Below, in pieces: positions 34,444-45,760 of a stretch of 56,883 nucleotides of DNA; position 1 is the first letter of the stretch; each line of letters starts with the position of its first letter. The notes beneath the pieces are model-generated. The model was not told the DNA's origin, made no database searches, and was given only the letters and a program-made list of their open reading frames with translations. The DNA comes from Proteromonas lacertae. Taxonomy: Eukaryota > Sar > Bigyra > Opalinata > Proteromonadidae. The translations under genes and the position numbers were made by a program. The DNA lies in contig NGBS01000040.1 of the NCBI GenBank assembly GCA_002245135.1, forward strand, positions 1-56,883, written 5' to 3'.

Positions 34444-36231
34444 ATGGAATTCTTTGTGGCTAATGGAATATCATTAACAAAAAGTGATGAGTTTTTAAAC
34501 AAAATAGATACTATTGGTTGTATTAACAATTTGAATATTAAAAAAACAACAAAAAGTTTACGAAATCATGTTTACTATATAATTAATTATCAAGAACCAA
34601 ATGGTTATATATCTATTAAAAAAAGCATAGAATATATTCTTGAAAGAAATATTCTTGAATTTATACCACCTTCAACAAATGCTTATCATGACATCTACAC
34701 ATCAGACAACTATAAAAATATATATAATAAAGATATCCATAAACAATATACTCATATACCATTACAAATCTCATATGATGGCGTTGAAATAGCCAAATTC
34801 GCATCAATAAAAAGATCCGTAAATATCCTTTCATATAAATTCATGAATTGCTTAAATGATAGTTCAATGATACAGCCTATATCTGTCACAGATAAATCTG
34901 AAAATATAGATGAAATAATTAATGAACTAATTGAAGACTTAAATGATCTTTACATTAATGGTATAGCTATTAATAATAAAATGTATAACATATACCTAGT
35001 AAGTATAGTAGCTGATATGCCAGCCACTATACAATTGTTGAAGTTGCATAACTATATTTCATCTAATTTTTATTGCAGATCTTGTAATTGCCATACTAGA
35101 ATTATAGATAATAAAAGAGTCAAACATTCTATACGAGGACTTGACCTACAATATAAGGACTATTATAATGACATATACAAGTACTCTGAAACAATCTCCT
35201 GGAAAGTCTTTACCGATGATGATTTTACTAATTTCTTATTAAACTCTAACAGCAAAATTAAAAACTATACATTATCCCCCTTTTTTACATTAAAATATTT
35301 TACAATTAATATTATCGGATATGATGCAATGCATACAATACGAAACAGCATCTATCCATTCTATATGGATGTTATAAAATATTTATATACTATTTATGAT
35401 GAAAAAAAATTTAAATTTACCTATTCTTTATCATCTTCTACCTATAAAGATATTAATATCAAAAATATTGGAATATATAATATTATTCAACAAAATTTCC
35501 TACTCTTAAACATTCTACCATTGTTATTATTATCAGCTTTGAAGATACCTAACATAAATAAAGATATATACCATTCCTTATTTGAACTCATTGATATAAT
35601 AAACCATTGTTTGTATTATGATAAATCAACATTATCACCCATAGAATTAAAAAAGAAATTAATTTACCACTTGCTGGTGTTGGAAACTAATTATTATTTC
35701 ACACCTTCAATCCACAGCCTTGTGCATATTGTGGATTACATGTTGTGTATTGGACCTCTCGCCCATCACAGTACTTCAGTATATGAGCGTTCCTATAAGA
35801 TAGTAAAAAAATTATCATACTCACCTAGATTCCTAAAGAAGTCTATATCTAATGGTATATCCTTCATCAATAAACTGCATATATTTAATTATAAAAACAA
35901 AGAAAGAAAAAAATATAATTTAATACCAAATAAGAGCAAATCAATAAAAGATTTGTATAACTCAATAGAGATTAACAGTTATTCCATAGTAGCATACCAT
36001 CATGACAACTTAATTCTCTTTGGTTTAATTCAGTCTATAGAAAACAATATAATAAAAATAAAACCAATAAAAGTTGAAACAATAAACTTAAAAATTTATA
36101 GAATTATAAGTATTGAAGATATAGAAATAGATATAGATATAAATATAATAAATATATATATAAATTTATACCATGATGATGATTACTACATCTTTATAAC
36201 TGAATTCTGTGACTATTCTAACCTAATATAG
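34444..36231 (+). CDS. CACTA/EnSpm-type transposase (Transposase_21 and DUF4218-like), C-terminal part
   Basis: Second half of the transposase begun at 32237. The open frame actually starts at the foldback element's right target repeat (34420); the ATG at 34444 is only the first methionine. It shows DGVEIAKFASIKRSVNIL, then LIEDLNDLYINGI, IVADMPATIQLLKLHNY with CRSCNCH (zinc-ribbon-like), GYDAMHTIRNSI (the D-MH block) and, near the end, LETNYYFTPSIHSLVHIVDY, CIGPLAHHSTSVYERS. These correspond, in order, to the D-G...S-S, (N)D-PA, C-C, D-MH and H-LvHl...GP...ER blocks of Transposase_21/DUF4218 proteins. No terminal inverted repeats or CACTA ends found nearby, so the element's borders are unknown. 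The gene is disabled only by the insertion. Confidence 0.7.
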   Translation: MEFFVANGISLTKSDEFLNKIDTIGCINNLNIKKTTKSLRNHVYYIINYQEPNGYISIKKSIEYILERNILEFIPPSTNAYHDIYTSDNYKNIYNKDIHKQYTHIPLQISYDGVEIAKFASIKRSVNILSYKFMNCLNDSSMIQPISVTDKSENIDEIINELIEDLNDLYINGIAINNKMYNIYLVSIVADMPATIQLLKLHNYISSNFYCRSCNCHTRIIDNKRVKHSIRGLDLQYKDYYNDIYKYSETISWKVFTDDDFTNFLLNSNSKIKNYTLSPFFTLKYFTINIIGYDAMHTIRNSIYPFYMDVIKYLYTIYDEKKFKFTYSLSSSTYKDINIKNIGIYNIIQQNFLLLNILPLLLLSALKIPNINKDIYHSLFELIDIINHCLYYDKSTLSPIELKKKLIYHLLVLETNYYFTPSIHSLVHIVDYMLCIGPLAHHSTSVYERSYKIVKKLSYSPRFLKKSISNGISFINKLHIFNYKNKERKKYNLIPNKSKSIKDLYNSIEINSYSIVAYHHDNLILFGLIQSIENNIIKIKPIKVETINLKIYRIISIEDIEIDIDINIINIYINLYHDDDYYIFITEFCDYSNLI

Positions 36232-36349
36232 TATATTAATGAATAATTAGCTTTATTTGTTTATTTTGGTAAAAATTTTGGCATAAATTTGGGGTGTGGT
36301 GTTGTTTTGGGGGTTATTTGGGGATATGGTTAGTTTTTTCGGTGTTTGG

Positions 36350-37270
36350 GTCAAGTTTTGAGGATTTGATGTTTTCAAAAAATGACCGTTTCATAACTTA
36401 TACTACACATGACTTACTTCTAATAGACTGTATTGAATATTATCTTTCTTTAATTCATTCTCTAATTTTTCAATCTCACTTATTAAACCACTTACTATAT
36501 TCAGTTTTTGACCATTATAACATCCAATCTCTATACCATTATATTTATTTATATATTCTAACACACTTTCTCATTTTCTAAAAATATAGCTAATATTCCT
36601 CCTTTATTATGTTCTAAACTACTCATCAATTTACCTCTTGTTGCTATTAATTTCAATCCATCTTCTAAACTCATTATTCCACTTACGTCTCCAGCTACAT
36701 ATTTATACTATGAATACACACGAGTCTTCCATTACTTAACCACATCTTATATAAACTATATTCGATACTGAATAAACAGGGTTGAGTGTATAGTTCTAAT
36801 AGATTTGGAGATGAATAGGAGGATAATATCTTATTACATTCATCCATATTTTCTTTAAATATTGGTTGAGTTTCATATAGTTCTCTAATATAACATAGGC
36901 ATTTGTTCCACTAAATCCAAATGAACTTACACCAATACAATATTTATTATCTGTTTCTGGTAATGGTAAATGTTTTGTTGGAATAGCTATCTTTAAATCA
37001 TTCAAGTTAAAGTGATGATTTTCTTATTCTCTAACATAAATATTGATTTAATCAAACTTGCAATACCTGAAGCTGATTCTAAATGTGAAATATTTGTTTT
37101 TACAACACCAACATATAATTTGAGCTTCAATATAACTTTTATCACTTACTTTTAGATTAGCATTTCTTAATGCACTTCGAATTACATTTCTAATTACTTC
37201 GACCATCTTAATTAATAATCTACTATCTTTTTTATTGTTGGATAATCATATGGAATTGTGGAAGATACAC
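36350..37270 (-). pseudogene. type I polyketide or fatty-acid synthase relic (KS-AT region)
   Basis: On the minus strand from 37260: VEVIRNVIRSALRNANLKVS and YIEAQ (end of the YVEAHGTGT block), then in another frame VGVVKTNISHLESASGIASL and IKSIFMLENKKI, then KYCIGVSSFGFSGTNAYVIL (the ketosynthase GVSSFGFGGTNAHVIL motif). Further on comes AGDVSGIMSLEDGLKLIATR, GKLMSSLEHNKGGILAIF, which is acyltransferase-like (AG..SLEDAL.LVA.RG.LM......G.M.AV). The order KS then AT is that of a modular or iterative type I PKS/FAS. Many frame breaks; several catalytic blocks are missing. A dead fragment of a much larger host gene. Confidence 0.75.
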
Positions 37271-39169
37271 TATATTGAATAATTCTGATACAATTTATAT
37301 CTCCATATATTCAAAATACTACACCAATCTATATTATGCTTAACACCTAAATATATTACCATAAGGTTTATTTACTAACATTTACTAGTTATGTTTATAA
37401 ATAATTGATTCGTTGTAAATCCACTTGTTATTATTACATTTGTGGATTAAATGTTAAGAAACATATGCAACTGTCGAAATCCACTATCTACATCCATCAC
37501 ATATCTTCTTATTTCTATTGTAAAACCTCCAAATACTCTATCTTCACACCAATGTATTTGACCTATTATTATGATAGAAAATAAAAGTACAGCCATCATC
37601 ATCTATTTTAGGTAATTATGACATTACCAAATACATTTGTCTTTTGTATCACTTTTTCATTTTTTATTTATCCAATTATCTTCTTGTGTACATTATATTC
37701 AGTATAAATATTTTTGTATATCAATTTTAAATGATTTTTTTTACTTACAATTGCTTATGCTGAAGAGTTTTAATTACTATTTTTTTTCAATTTTATAATT
37801 ATTATGATTATAACATTATTTAGCCTATATTCATGAATTTAATGATTAAATATGCATATTGCTGTGAATAAGATTTATTGACTTTCAGCATTCATATGTA
37901 CTTTTTGTACGTGATAGATACATGTTAGTTTGTTGTGTGATGTACCATATGTTGTATATTTTGTATGACTGCATATAATTAGTAACATTAAACTATTAAG
38001 ATAGTGCATTTGAAAATAAGACTTAGTTCGAAGAACATATAATGGTTTTAAGTATGTATTACTTCTGAATATGTACATATGTTATGGAATATGCAGTTTA
38101 ATTGTCTATATCATCTAAATTATAAATGCATCAAAAATTTATTTTTGATTTATATAGCAAAATACAAACTATAACATGAACTCAATACTTATACAAAATA
38201 TTAACTTTTGATTCAAACTCTATCATAACAAAAAAATGAAAAGAAAAAGGTGTTAAATTAAAAAAGTTTCAAGCCAGTTTGAGTGAAGTATGTAAGTCCT
38301 ATTTAAATTCGAGTCAAACTTTCTTATCGTGTAAGTAAATCTTTAATTTTTAAGATTTAGATCATTTAGATGTATAATTACTCAATATTTATAAGACTTT
38401 ATAATATATGAAACTATAGGGATATCATATTACCCCTTATCGCATCAAAAGAAGTTGTGGATTTATTCAATAGCGGCATGTTAGAGAAGTTTTATTTTAA
38501 CTACTTCAAAATGTTTTGGAAAACGTGATTAAAATAAAATATTCAGATTATTACATATGGTAAAAGCCAAAGTCAATTCAGATTCTGTCAACAAAGATCT
38601 ATGTAAATTAATAACCTTCAATGCAATCAGTACCACAATATTAGACTCACCATAATTTAGAAGGTTTTGCTTCAAACTAGGATATAGTATAACTCGAAGA
38701 GAGTTTTATAATGATTATTTATTTTCAGAAACTGAGAAAGTAAGAGACTTATTGAAGACAAATTATTAATATTCAGAAAAAGAGATTTATTATTATAATT
38801 ACATTTATATTTGTTTTTTAGAGATATTTATCAATATAAATTAATCATTAAAATAACAAGTTGTTTATAAATATGTTAAATATCACTATTGAGTAGTTTG
38901 TAGATGAATTTTAATATATCAAAATAGATATTTATATAATTTCAACCAATCTTAGTCATAACTATAGTAACTAAAGTAAAACAAGAAGCAGGAATAATAT
39001 TTTAAATAGTATGGTAGTTTGTATAAAACAAATGTTACTCAGTAAGTAATTAAAATAGATTTTAACAAAATAATGCTCGAGGTTTGACAGACCAACGGTC
39101 AAAGCTAGATTATAGGTTTTACCTATAACCTATAGGTTACCTATTTATACAACCTTGCTTTGTTGGGCA
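37271..39169. other. AT-rich gene-poor stretch; hAT right-end relic near its right side
   Basis: No gene recognised over about 1.9 kb; short frames show no family resemblance. Bases about 39080-39155 (GACAGACCAACGGTCAAAG ... CTATTTATACAACCTTG) match the right end of the hAT family at 13277-14267, with left part missing. Confidence 0.5.
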
Positions 39170-39480
39170 AGAACGTCTACGACGGAACCTTAAAGAGTAA
39201 TCTTGTAGGGAGGAATAGCTCGTTGGACATGGGGTTTGATCATTGATTTGACTGTTTTCTTATAAATAAAACATTTACTTCTAGAGAATATATTTACTGG
39301 CCAAATTTTGGTCTATCACTATTAACTTCATAATAAGAATCAGTTCGAGTCATATACTGAGTTGAATTTAGAATCAGTTCCTTCTTTACAAAAATGACCT
39401 TTTAGACAAATATCATATATTGAAGTTCCTTCTTAATAAAACCAAACCCTAACTTTCGGCACCTCTGGGTAGAAATGAGG
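39170..39480 (-). pseudogene. second Cys-rich surface-protein relic
   Basis: The minus strand reads IYDICLKGHFCKEGTDSKFN and, in another frame, TPCPTSYSSLQDYS. The C.KG.(F/Y)C.EGT and CP..YSS patterns belong to the Cys-rich repeats of extracellular proteins, as in the relic at 14285-14600. Short and broken; weak evidence. Confidence 0.35.
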
Positions 39481-40037
39481 GATTAATGTATTTAACGCAT
39501 TTGAATCACTCCAATTACTGTTAGTTGGACTTCCTAATGCACTGTATATTTTATATATTTGATCTGCTTTACTATAACCAGAAAATTAGAGACATAATAT
39601 AAATAATTTATCATATTCTATAACTTTCTTTCACTTTTTCTAACAACCGAGAAATTATAACACACAAGTAAAAGAAATATTTAATAGAGGGAATAAGAAG
39701 GATCTGACACTAGTATTATTCTGACTGTAATTCAAGTTGCATTTCTAATCAGTATATATTTTTGTTTATTAAATCAAGCAATATTCATATTTTCTATTTG
39801 TAGTTTAATTTATAAGAATACAGTCAAACCTGTATAACTCAAACCCCTTCATTTTCAAGAAACGGACAAAAATTCGAGTTATATTTTTTGCTTCTTGTTT
39901 ATTTGAAAAATGAGTTATAATCAAATAAAATGTTGAAACAAAATGATAATAATTTACTATTTTATACATTTGAATAAATATACTAAATACACTAAAAATA
40001 ATTGATATACAAAGAGATTTTATAAGTGTTTTAAAGA

Positions 40038-41610
40038 TTATTCGAAGATGTTGTTAATCTTGCTTTTTTTAGTTTTATTTATTTCATTAGACATATTATC
40101 AATTCTTCTTTTGGTTTTGCAGGTTGCATTATTTGAATCTTCTTTACTATTTTCTTGAATTATATTATCAACAACTTCTACTTTAAAACCATCTTCATTT
40201 TCAAAGCTATAAAATGGGTACAACTCACTTATAGATTTTGTACTAAAAAGAGAAGTTGCATTTATAAATGAATTTGTATTTCCATCTTCTATAATAATAT
40301 CATTTACTTTACCAATTATTTGGCTTAATTCGCATTGACTTTCTTCATCATCATCAACATTCATATTACAATTTTCTGATTGTAATATGGAATTTAATTC
40401 TTTTATTTGTTCTTCAGATGGTAATGAAGATTTCAACCAACATTTAATAACTGTTGTTTTTTTAAGACCAAAAAATACTTTGGTAGAATAATACATAGCA
40501 TCTGCTATATTCGGTTGCTTACATAAAGCTATACCACCTTTTCCTTTGCTGTTTTCAATTTGAATATTCTTTATTAATTCAAAGTTTTCAATATTTTCTA
40601 CACATTTCTTTAAAATTTCAGTTTTATAATTACTTTTTATTTTGTTAATAATTCCCATATCTAATGGTTGATAACGACTTGTGCAGTTAGGCGGAAGGAA
40701 AAGTAGTTGAATGTTATCATATTCTGCTCCAATTAATGATCTAGGATGAGATGCACAATTATCCATCACCAAAAGTACTTTGTTGTTTTTAATAATATCT
40801 TTGACTGAGGGAAGAAAAATATTATCCATATAGTATTTAAAAACTCTATTATCCATCCAAGCATTGGATTGATTAATGTAATTGTTAGGTTTTTCATTAA
40901 AGCATAAAGGTTTTTGTGATTTTCCAATATAAAGAATTGGTACTTTAATTGAATTATCCATATTTACTGTAATTGCGATTGAAATACGTGACTTTGCTAT
41001 TTTGAATCCTTTGAAGTTCTTCTTTTCATGGTTGTCAATTACACATTTTCTAGGCAATTGTGAGTAATATAAACCACTTTCATCCATGTTAAATATGAAC
41101 ATAGGTTTATAAGAAGAAATAATCTTACGGACATTACTAATATTAACATTTGGGCATGATGACGCTTCACCATGAAGATTTACGCTACTCAGTTTGTTAC
41201 GTTTCATTAAATTTTGAACATATGAGATATGGAACTTCTTCTCTGATAATTGATTGAGTTTGTATAATAAAATTGACTCTGTGATTGGGATGTGAGTTAT
41301 ATATATTTTTGATATTGCTGAGTTATACCAATTCAATAATTTTCTTTCCAGCTCTGGATACTTTGATTTTCTCTCTCTAAATATATTATCATCTTTATCT
41401 ATTTATAACAACTTAATGATTATTATTACCTTCAAATTTCATGATTTTATCCTTATTCATAAGCCATGTAGATATAGTTGATTGTTTTACTGAGTATTTT
41501 TGACATATTTCGTACCTTGTTATACGCTTAGCTTCTAATTGTCTAAGCAACATGGCTTTAGTGTGTAAGGGTAATTGAGTACCACTTCTTTTTTTTGAAT
41601 TGTTCAACAT
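40038..41610 (-). CDS. Tigger-type transposase (CENP-B-like HTH plus DDD endonuclease)
   Basis: Predicted 513 residues: exon 41610-41430, 31-nt intron 41429-41399, exon 41398-40038. The first exon gives a psq/CENP-B N-type helix-turn-helix (LRQLEAKRITRYEICQKYS, STISTWL). The second gives a CENP-B-type DNA-binding part (LNWYNSAISK, ITESILLYK), then the DDE_1 catalytic domain with all three acidic residues in FNMDESGLYY, VLLVMDNCASHPR and SRYQPLDMGIINKIK. It would bind the terminal repeats and cut at TA. A Lys-rich end (KTKRRIDN...NKTKKSK) could be a nuclear signal. The intron end sequences match host introns, so the element's gene is expressible in this host. Confidence 0.9.
41399..41429 (-). 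other. inferred 31-nt intron in the Tigger transposase gene
   Basis: On the minus strand GTAATAATAA ... TATAAATAG, phase 1. Splicing joins MKFE to DKDDNIFRERKSKYPELERK, which aligns to the second, intronless Tigger transposase (KFQNTNKSLLRDKK...PELEWK). Confidence 0.8.
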
Positions 41611-42310
41611 GTTAAGAATTTATTAAATGAAATCAATCACTTGATTAATCACTTTTTACTAAGTGATAAATTATGGATATAAAAATGATATATTATGGAT
41701 ATAAGTGATTAGATATTAATAAAGTGATGAATTATTAATCTTTATATACTCTAAGTGATTGATTCAACATAATTCATTTCAATCTATCTCAATATTAATC
41801 AAAAAATTAAATTAATCTATTTCAACTAGAAATATACAAATAAAATTAGTTAAGTCATTAAGATTAGTTAGAATTAGTAAAATCAAAATATGTTTCAAAA
41901 TAATATTCGTTTTATAGTCTCATTTTTATAGAAAATAAATCATAGCAAGAAGAATTTATGAATAGTATTTCTTGTAATGGTTTATTTATTTACTAATCTT
42001 TTGATATAGAATAAGAAAATATAGTAATTTCAAACAGAGAGACATTTAAGAAGATCATGACCCTCAGAATAATATAGATAGAATATATTATAGTAATAGT
42101 AATTTATAAAAGATTAGAACATGTAAAAATAACAAAAAAATAAAATCATATAAAATAAAATAAAAATGTAAATTATTCGAGTTATATTACTTCAAGTTAT
42201 ACAGGTTTGACTGTATTTATTGGTTGAAATAGGTTTGATTGATCAAACATAAATCATCTCAAAACCTATTTTATAGTGTCTAGAAGAAGTTTGTTTTGTG
42301 ATTATTAGAA

Positions 42311-43036
42311 ATGAAAAGAAAAGCAGAAGAAGATCTACAGAATTTATTAAAGAATCAGTTATTTGAAGTAATAACTTACAATTTTTACTCAATTTTGGCT
42401 ATACTTGTGTCTAGCGGTGTTAATGTGGATGAAATATGTAATGATAGAATAAAAATGGTTTTTGCAGATATGTATTCAACACCACTAGTATATCTGATGA
42501 GAATTCTATATCAATATTATTCTAGCGATGAACTTGTTCATATCGTTAATGATGAAGAAGTAGAATATTTAGTAAAAACATTCAAAGATATTAAAGACAG
42601 AATTATATTTTCAAGTGGTGCTTTTGATGATTTCATAAAAATTGTGGTGAATTTATTTAATTTTATTGAAGAAAATAGTTGTGATGTAGAAAGATGTAAA
42701 GAAATTATATATGATATAGATATAACATGTAGTAATATAGAAATGATGTTTGAAAATGAAAATAATAAAATAATTGGACAACAAGTAGAAGATGTAATTA
42801 AAAAGGGAGATCAAAAGGAAAAGAAAGATGAAGAAGATAGCTTCATATCAATTTTTAATAATTTATCTTCAGTAGAAGATAATGTACTAAAGTTCAGCAA
42901 CGCAGATATTTATCAATACCCAAATAAAACTATATATATACGAAGTTGCTATATAGAAACACTGTTGGATATAATTACACTGTCAAATGTTAAGAAAGTC
43001 TTTATAAATGTATATAGAAACTTTAAATTATTATAA
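42311..43036 (+). pseudogene. Crinkler/RHS-type NTPase family fragment (copy 4, N-terminal side)
   Basis: A 241-codon frame starting 98 bp after the Tigger end. Only its last third is recognisable: SSVEDNVLKFSNADIYQYP, then NKTIYIRSCYIETLLDII aligns with KSSDDVKYLEF...VFQFPMNRIYIRDCYYEMFRDI in copy 3, the segment immediately before the first P-loop. The expected GxPGIGKT is not there, although a trace (ESLLVLLYI) of the helix after it follows. The N-terminal part is helical and charged, unlike the SPRY-like start of the other copies, so this is a distinct subtype. Broken remnant. Confidence 0.6.
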
Positions 43037-43352
43037 ATGTGTTGAGAGCAGCTACAGAGTCATTACTTGTATTATTATATATTATCATTCTACAGATGGT
43101 TTTGTGATTCGTACTTCCATCAAAAGTGTTTAATCCAACAGAATATAGTAATATATGCACATTAATCACAAAAAAACATGTGAATAGTTATAGGAGATAA
43201 TTCAGAATTTATGAATTTCAAGCTGTTATGCAAGTATAATTATCATTGTAGTAAGTTTAATGAGTAAAATATTGAATAAAAGACTGTCATTAGTTATAAA
43301 AAAGAATATGAAATTGAGCTTGGCATGATTAATTTGAACTAACCGCTCAATC
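43037..43352. other. spacer before the second Tigger transposase; expected left terminal repeat not found
   Basis: AT-rich. The start holds the decayed continuation of the NTPase fragment. I looked for the left inverted repeat matching the right end at 45756 (CAGTCAAAACCGTGTAATTT) and did not find it here. Confidence 0.4.
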
Positions 43353-44837
43353 ATGGTATCTTATAACAAACCCAAAACGCATAAAAAAACTGAACTGCCA
43401 TTAAAATTAATAGCAGAATTAATAAATAAACTCATCATGCGTAAGATTACTAGAAAGCAAATAATTGCTGAGTATAATGTTAGTAAATCAACTGTTTCAA
43501 ACTGGTTTAAAGATTGTCATCATATATTGAAGTTTCAAAACACCAATAAATCATTATTACGAGATAAAAAAATCAATGACCCAGAATTGGAGTGGAAGCT
43601 TTTAGATTGGTATAGAAAAGCTATAGAATTAATACCTGTTACTCATATCCCAATAACTGAATCTATATTACTAATTAAATGCAATGAATTAAGTAATAAA
43701 AAGAAAGATTACACTTTATCTTTTATTGAAAGATTCTTGAAAAGAAATAACTTAAAAACTATTACTATGCATGGTTACAACATGGATGAATCTTCGTTCT
43801 TTTATGAAAAGATTACTAATAAATGTGTATTTGAATTATCAAAAATAAAGGATATAAGAGGTTTTAAAGTAGGGAAAAAAAGAATTACCATTGCAGTTAC
43901 AGTGAATATGACTAATTCGGTGAAGATACCATTGCTTTTTATTGGAAAGTGTAAAAAGCCTCGATCTTTTACATCCATATCTTACAACTATTTTAAACAG
44001 AAGAATGGATGGATGGATTCTTCTTGTTTTCAGGATTATATTGACAAAATATTCTTGCCATCTATAGGAAATATAGATAATAAAAGAATATTGCTAATAC
44101 TAGACAATTTTAGCGGTCATGCTAGGTGCTTGCCAAAGGATATGAAATATAAAAACATTGATCTATTATATTTACCGCCAAATACCACCAGCAAACTGCA
44201 ACCATTGGATCAGGGTATTATTGCAGCTCTTAAGTCAATATATAAAAGTATAATATTAAAAAAACGTATAACTACTTTGGAAAACTACAATACAATAATT
44301 AGTGTACCTATCGAAAAACCAAGAGGAAAGCTGGGAATAGCTGTTGTTCGTAATCCTAATATTTGTGATGGAATTCTCTATATGTCTCAATCCTTTGATA
44401 GACTTAAAACATCAACAGTTATTAATTGTTGGAAAAAGTCTGGTTTACCAACAGAATCACAGTTACTAGCATTAAATTTATTACTTAATTCGCCAGTAGA
44501 TAATGATAATAATTCTTTTAGCTCATTTACAGATATGTTGGATAATGTGGAAGGACTGCACATCCTAGATGATAATAATTCATATATATCAGGACATGAT
44601 TTATATACCTGTAATGTTATTGACCTTCCTCCTTTTGTATCATTCAAACAAAAAGATACATTTAATGTACTAATTATTGATGATGAAATTCATAATGATC
44701 ATTTGAATAACAGAATATTAGATATAAAGCTAAAGAAAGGTATTAACAATTTACTTACTTTAGTAAAAGGTTATGAAGATGAAGAAAAAAGATACTCATT
44801 ATCATCTTCTCTAAACGCTTTACTCAACAAATTATAA
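43353..44837 (+). CDS. second Tigger-type transposase, one frame, short internal deletion
   Basis: 494 residues, no intron. HTH (RKITRKQIIAEYNVSKSTVS, NWF), CENP-B-type second part (LLDWYRKAIELIPVTHIPIT), then catalytic blocks YNMDESSFFYEKI, RILLILDNFSGHA and KLQPLDQGIIAALK, so all three acidic residues remain. Compared with the transposase at 40038-41610, about 26 residues are missing between LKTITMHG and YNMDES, an in-frame deletion that removes the strand ahead of the first catalytic Asp; activity is doubtful. The two proteins are distant relatives, so they are different Tigger subfamilies and not copies of each other. Confidence 0.85.
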   Translation: MVSYNKPKTHKKTELPLKLIAELINKLIMRKITRKQIIAEYNVSKSTVSNWFKDCHHILKFQNTNKSLLRDKKINDPELEWKLLDWYRKAIELIPVTHIPITESILLIKCNELSNKKKDYTLSFIERFLKRNNLKTITMHGYNMDESSFFYEKITNKCVFELSKIKDIRGFKVGKKRITIAVTVNMTNSVKIPLLFIGKCKKPRSFTSISYNYFKQKNGWMDSSCFQDYIDKIFLPSIGNIDNKRILLILDNFSGHARCLPKDMKYKNIDLLYLPPNTTSKLQPLDQGIIAALKSIYKSIILKKRITTLENYNTIISVPIEKPRGKLGIAVVRNPNICDGILYMSQSFDRLKTSTVINCWKKSGLPTESQLLALNLLLNSPVDNDNNSFSSFTDMLDNVEGLHILDDNNSYISGHDLYTCNVIDLPPFVSFKQKDTFNVLIIDDEIHNDHLNNRILDIKLKKGINNLLTLVKGYEDEEKRYSLSSSLNALLNKL

Positions 44838-45756
44838 ACTATAATTATATATTGAGTATTACTGTAATTTGTGTAATGTTTGATTAATAATAACATATTA
44901 CACATAATTATATTATTGTAAAAGTTTCAACTTACGAATTAGAGAATAGTTCTTCAATCAAAATATAATCATTTAGCAGCATATACACCATATATACATT
45001 CATAGATGTTTATTTCGATATATATATTTCATTAAATGAAGTATATTATCAATTAATAAAAATCTTACAGATTGAAATCTCTCTGTCTATTGTATATGAA
45101 ATTATTTCTAAAAGTAAAGGATAATGACCTTAAAAAATAAGCAATCGGCTGTTTAGAATTTATATAAGACAAGTTGTTATCCCATAAAATTACATTAGGA
45201 TTACTATTGATGATATGTTACTTATTTTATAATCATAAAATATATTATGTAATATATTACCAATTATTACTATTATTAATTCTGTATATACACAATCTGA
45301 AGAAGTAGTTTCATTTATGAAATTGATGTAAATAACATACATAATGAAGAAGACCATTCATTAAAGTGGTGTTTTTTATAGTATTTATTATTGTGAAACA
45401 TTTATTCATTTCAAAACAACAAGAAAATAAAAAATGATGTTTCAAAAAATGATTTTCACAAACCAATTTTATTTTTTAGTTTTGAAATAGTTTAAAGAAT
45501 ATTTTAGTTTATTGTTATGCGATGTTTTTATTTGTTATTTTAGTGTATGCATGATATAGCCATTTGATTTAAATAAGTATTTTAGGCACATTAATGTAAA
45601 AAATAATCACAGTAAGAGCAGTTTATTATATATAAAACATTAAAGAAAAATAGAAATGCATTGTAGATGATAGAATTTATTCAACCCATAATAACTACAA
45701 AACGCAAAAAACAAAAAGTTCATATTACAAAAGTTGAAATTACACGGTTTTGACTG
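44838..45756 (+). mobile_element. 3' non-coding part and right terminal repeat of the second Tigger element
   Basis: AT-rich without genes. The right end, read inward from 45756, is CAGTCAAAACCGTGTAATTT, clearly related to the first Tigger's terminus, and is followed by TA (45757-45758). The element thus runs at least 43353-45756. Its left end was not found, so it may be truncated. Its right end lies only 4 bp from the stop codon of the next gene. Confidence 0.7.
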
Positions 45757-45760
45757 TATA

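Larger units (their letters stand above)
39821..42213 (-). mobile_element. intact Tigger/pogo-type (Tc1-mariner superfamily) DNA transposon
   Basis: Ends CAGTCAAACCTGTATAACT at 39821 and its inverted copy ending at 42213, each flanked by TA (39819-39820, 42214-42215), the hallmark target of the superfamily. Subterminal TCGAGTTATA words occur at both ends. The single transposase gene runs on the minus strand and appears whole once a 31-nt intron is spliced. Nothing visible disables it, so this copy could be recently active. 2,393 bp. Confidence 0.92.

Noticed and set aside
36294-36581. Plus-strand frame of 95 codons after the transposase.
   Set aside because: Low-complexity composition, no family resemblance, and it overlaps the minus-strand PKS/FAS relic.
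42311-43036. A free-standing intact gene of 241 residues.
   Set aside because: Its last third aligns to the segment just before the P-loop of the NTPase family and ends exactly where the P-loop should be, so it is a truncated family member.
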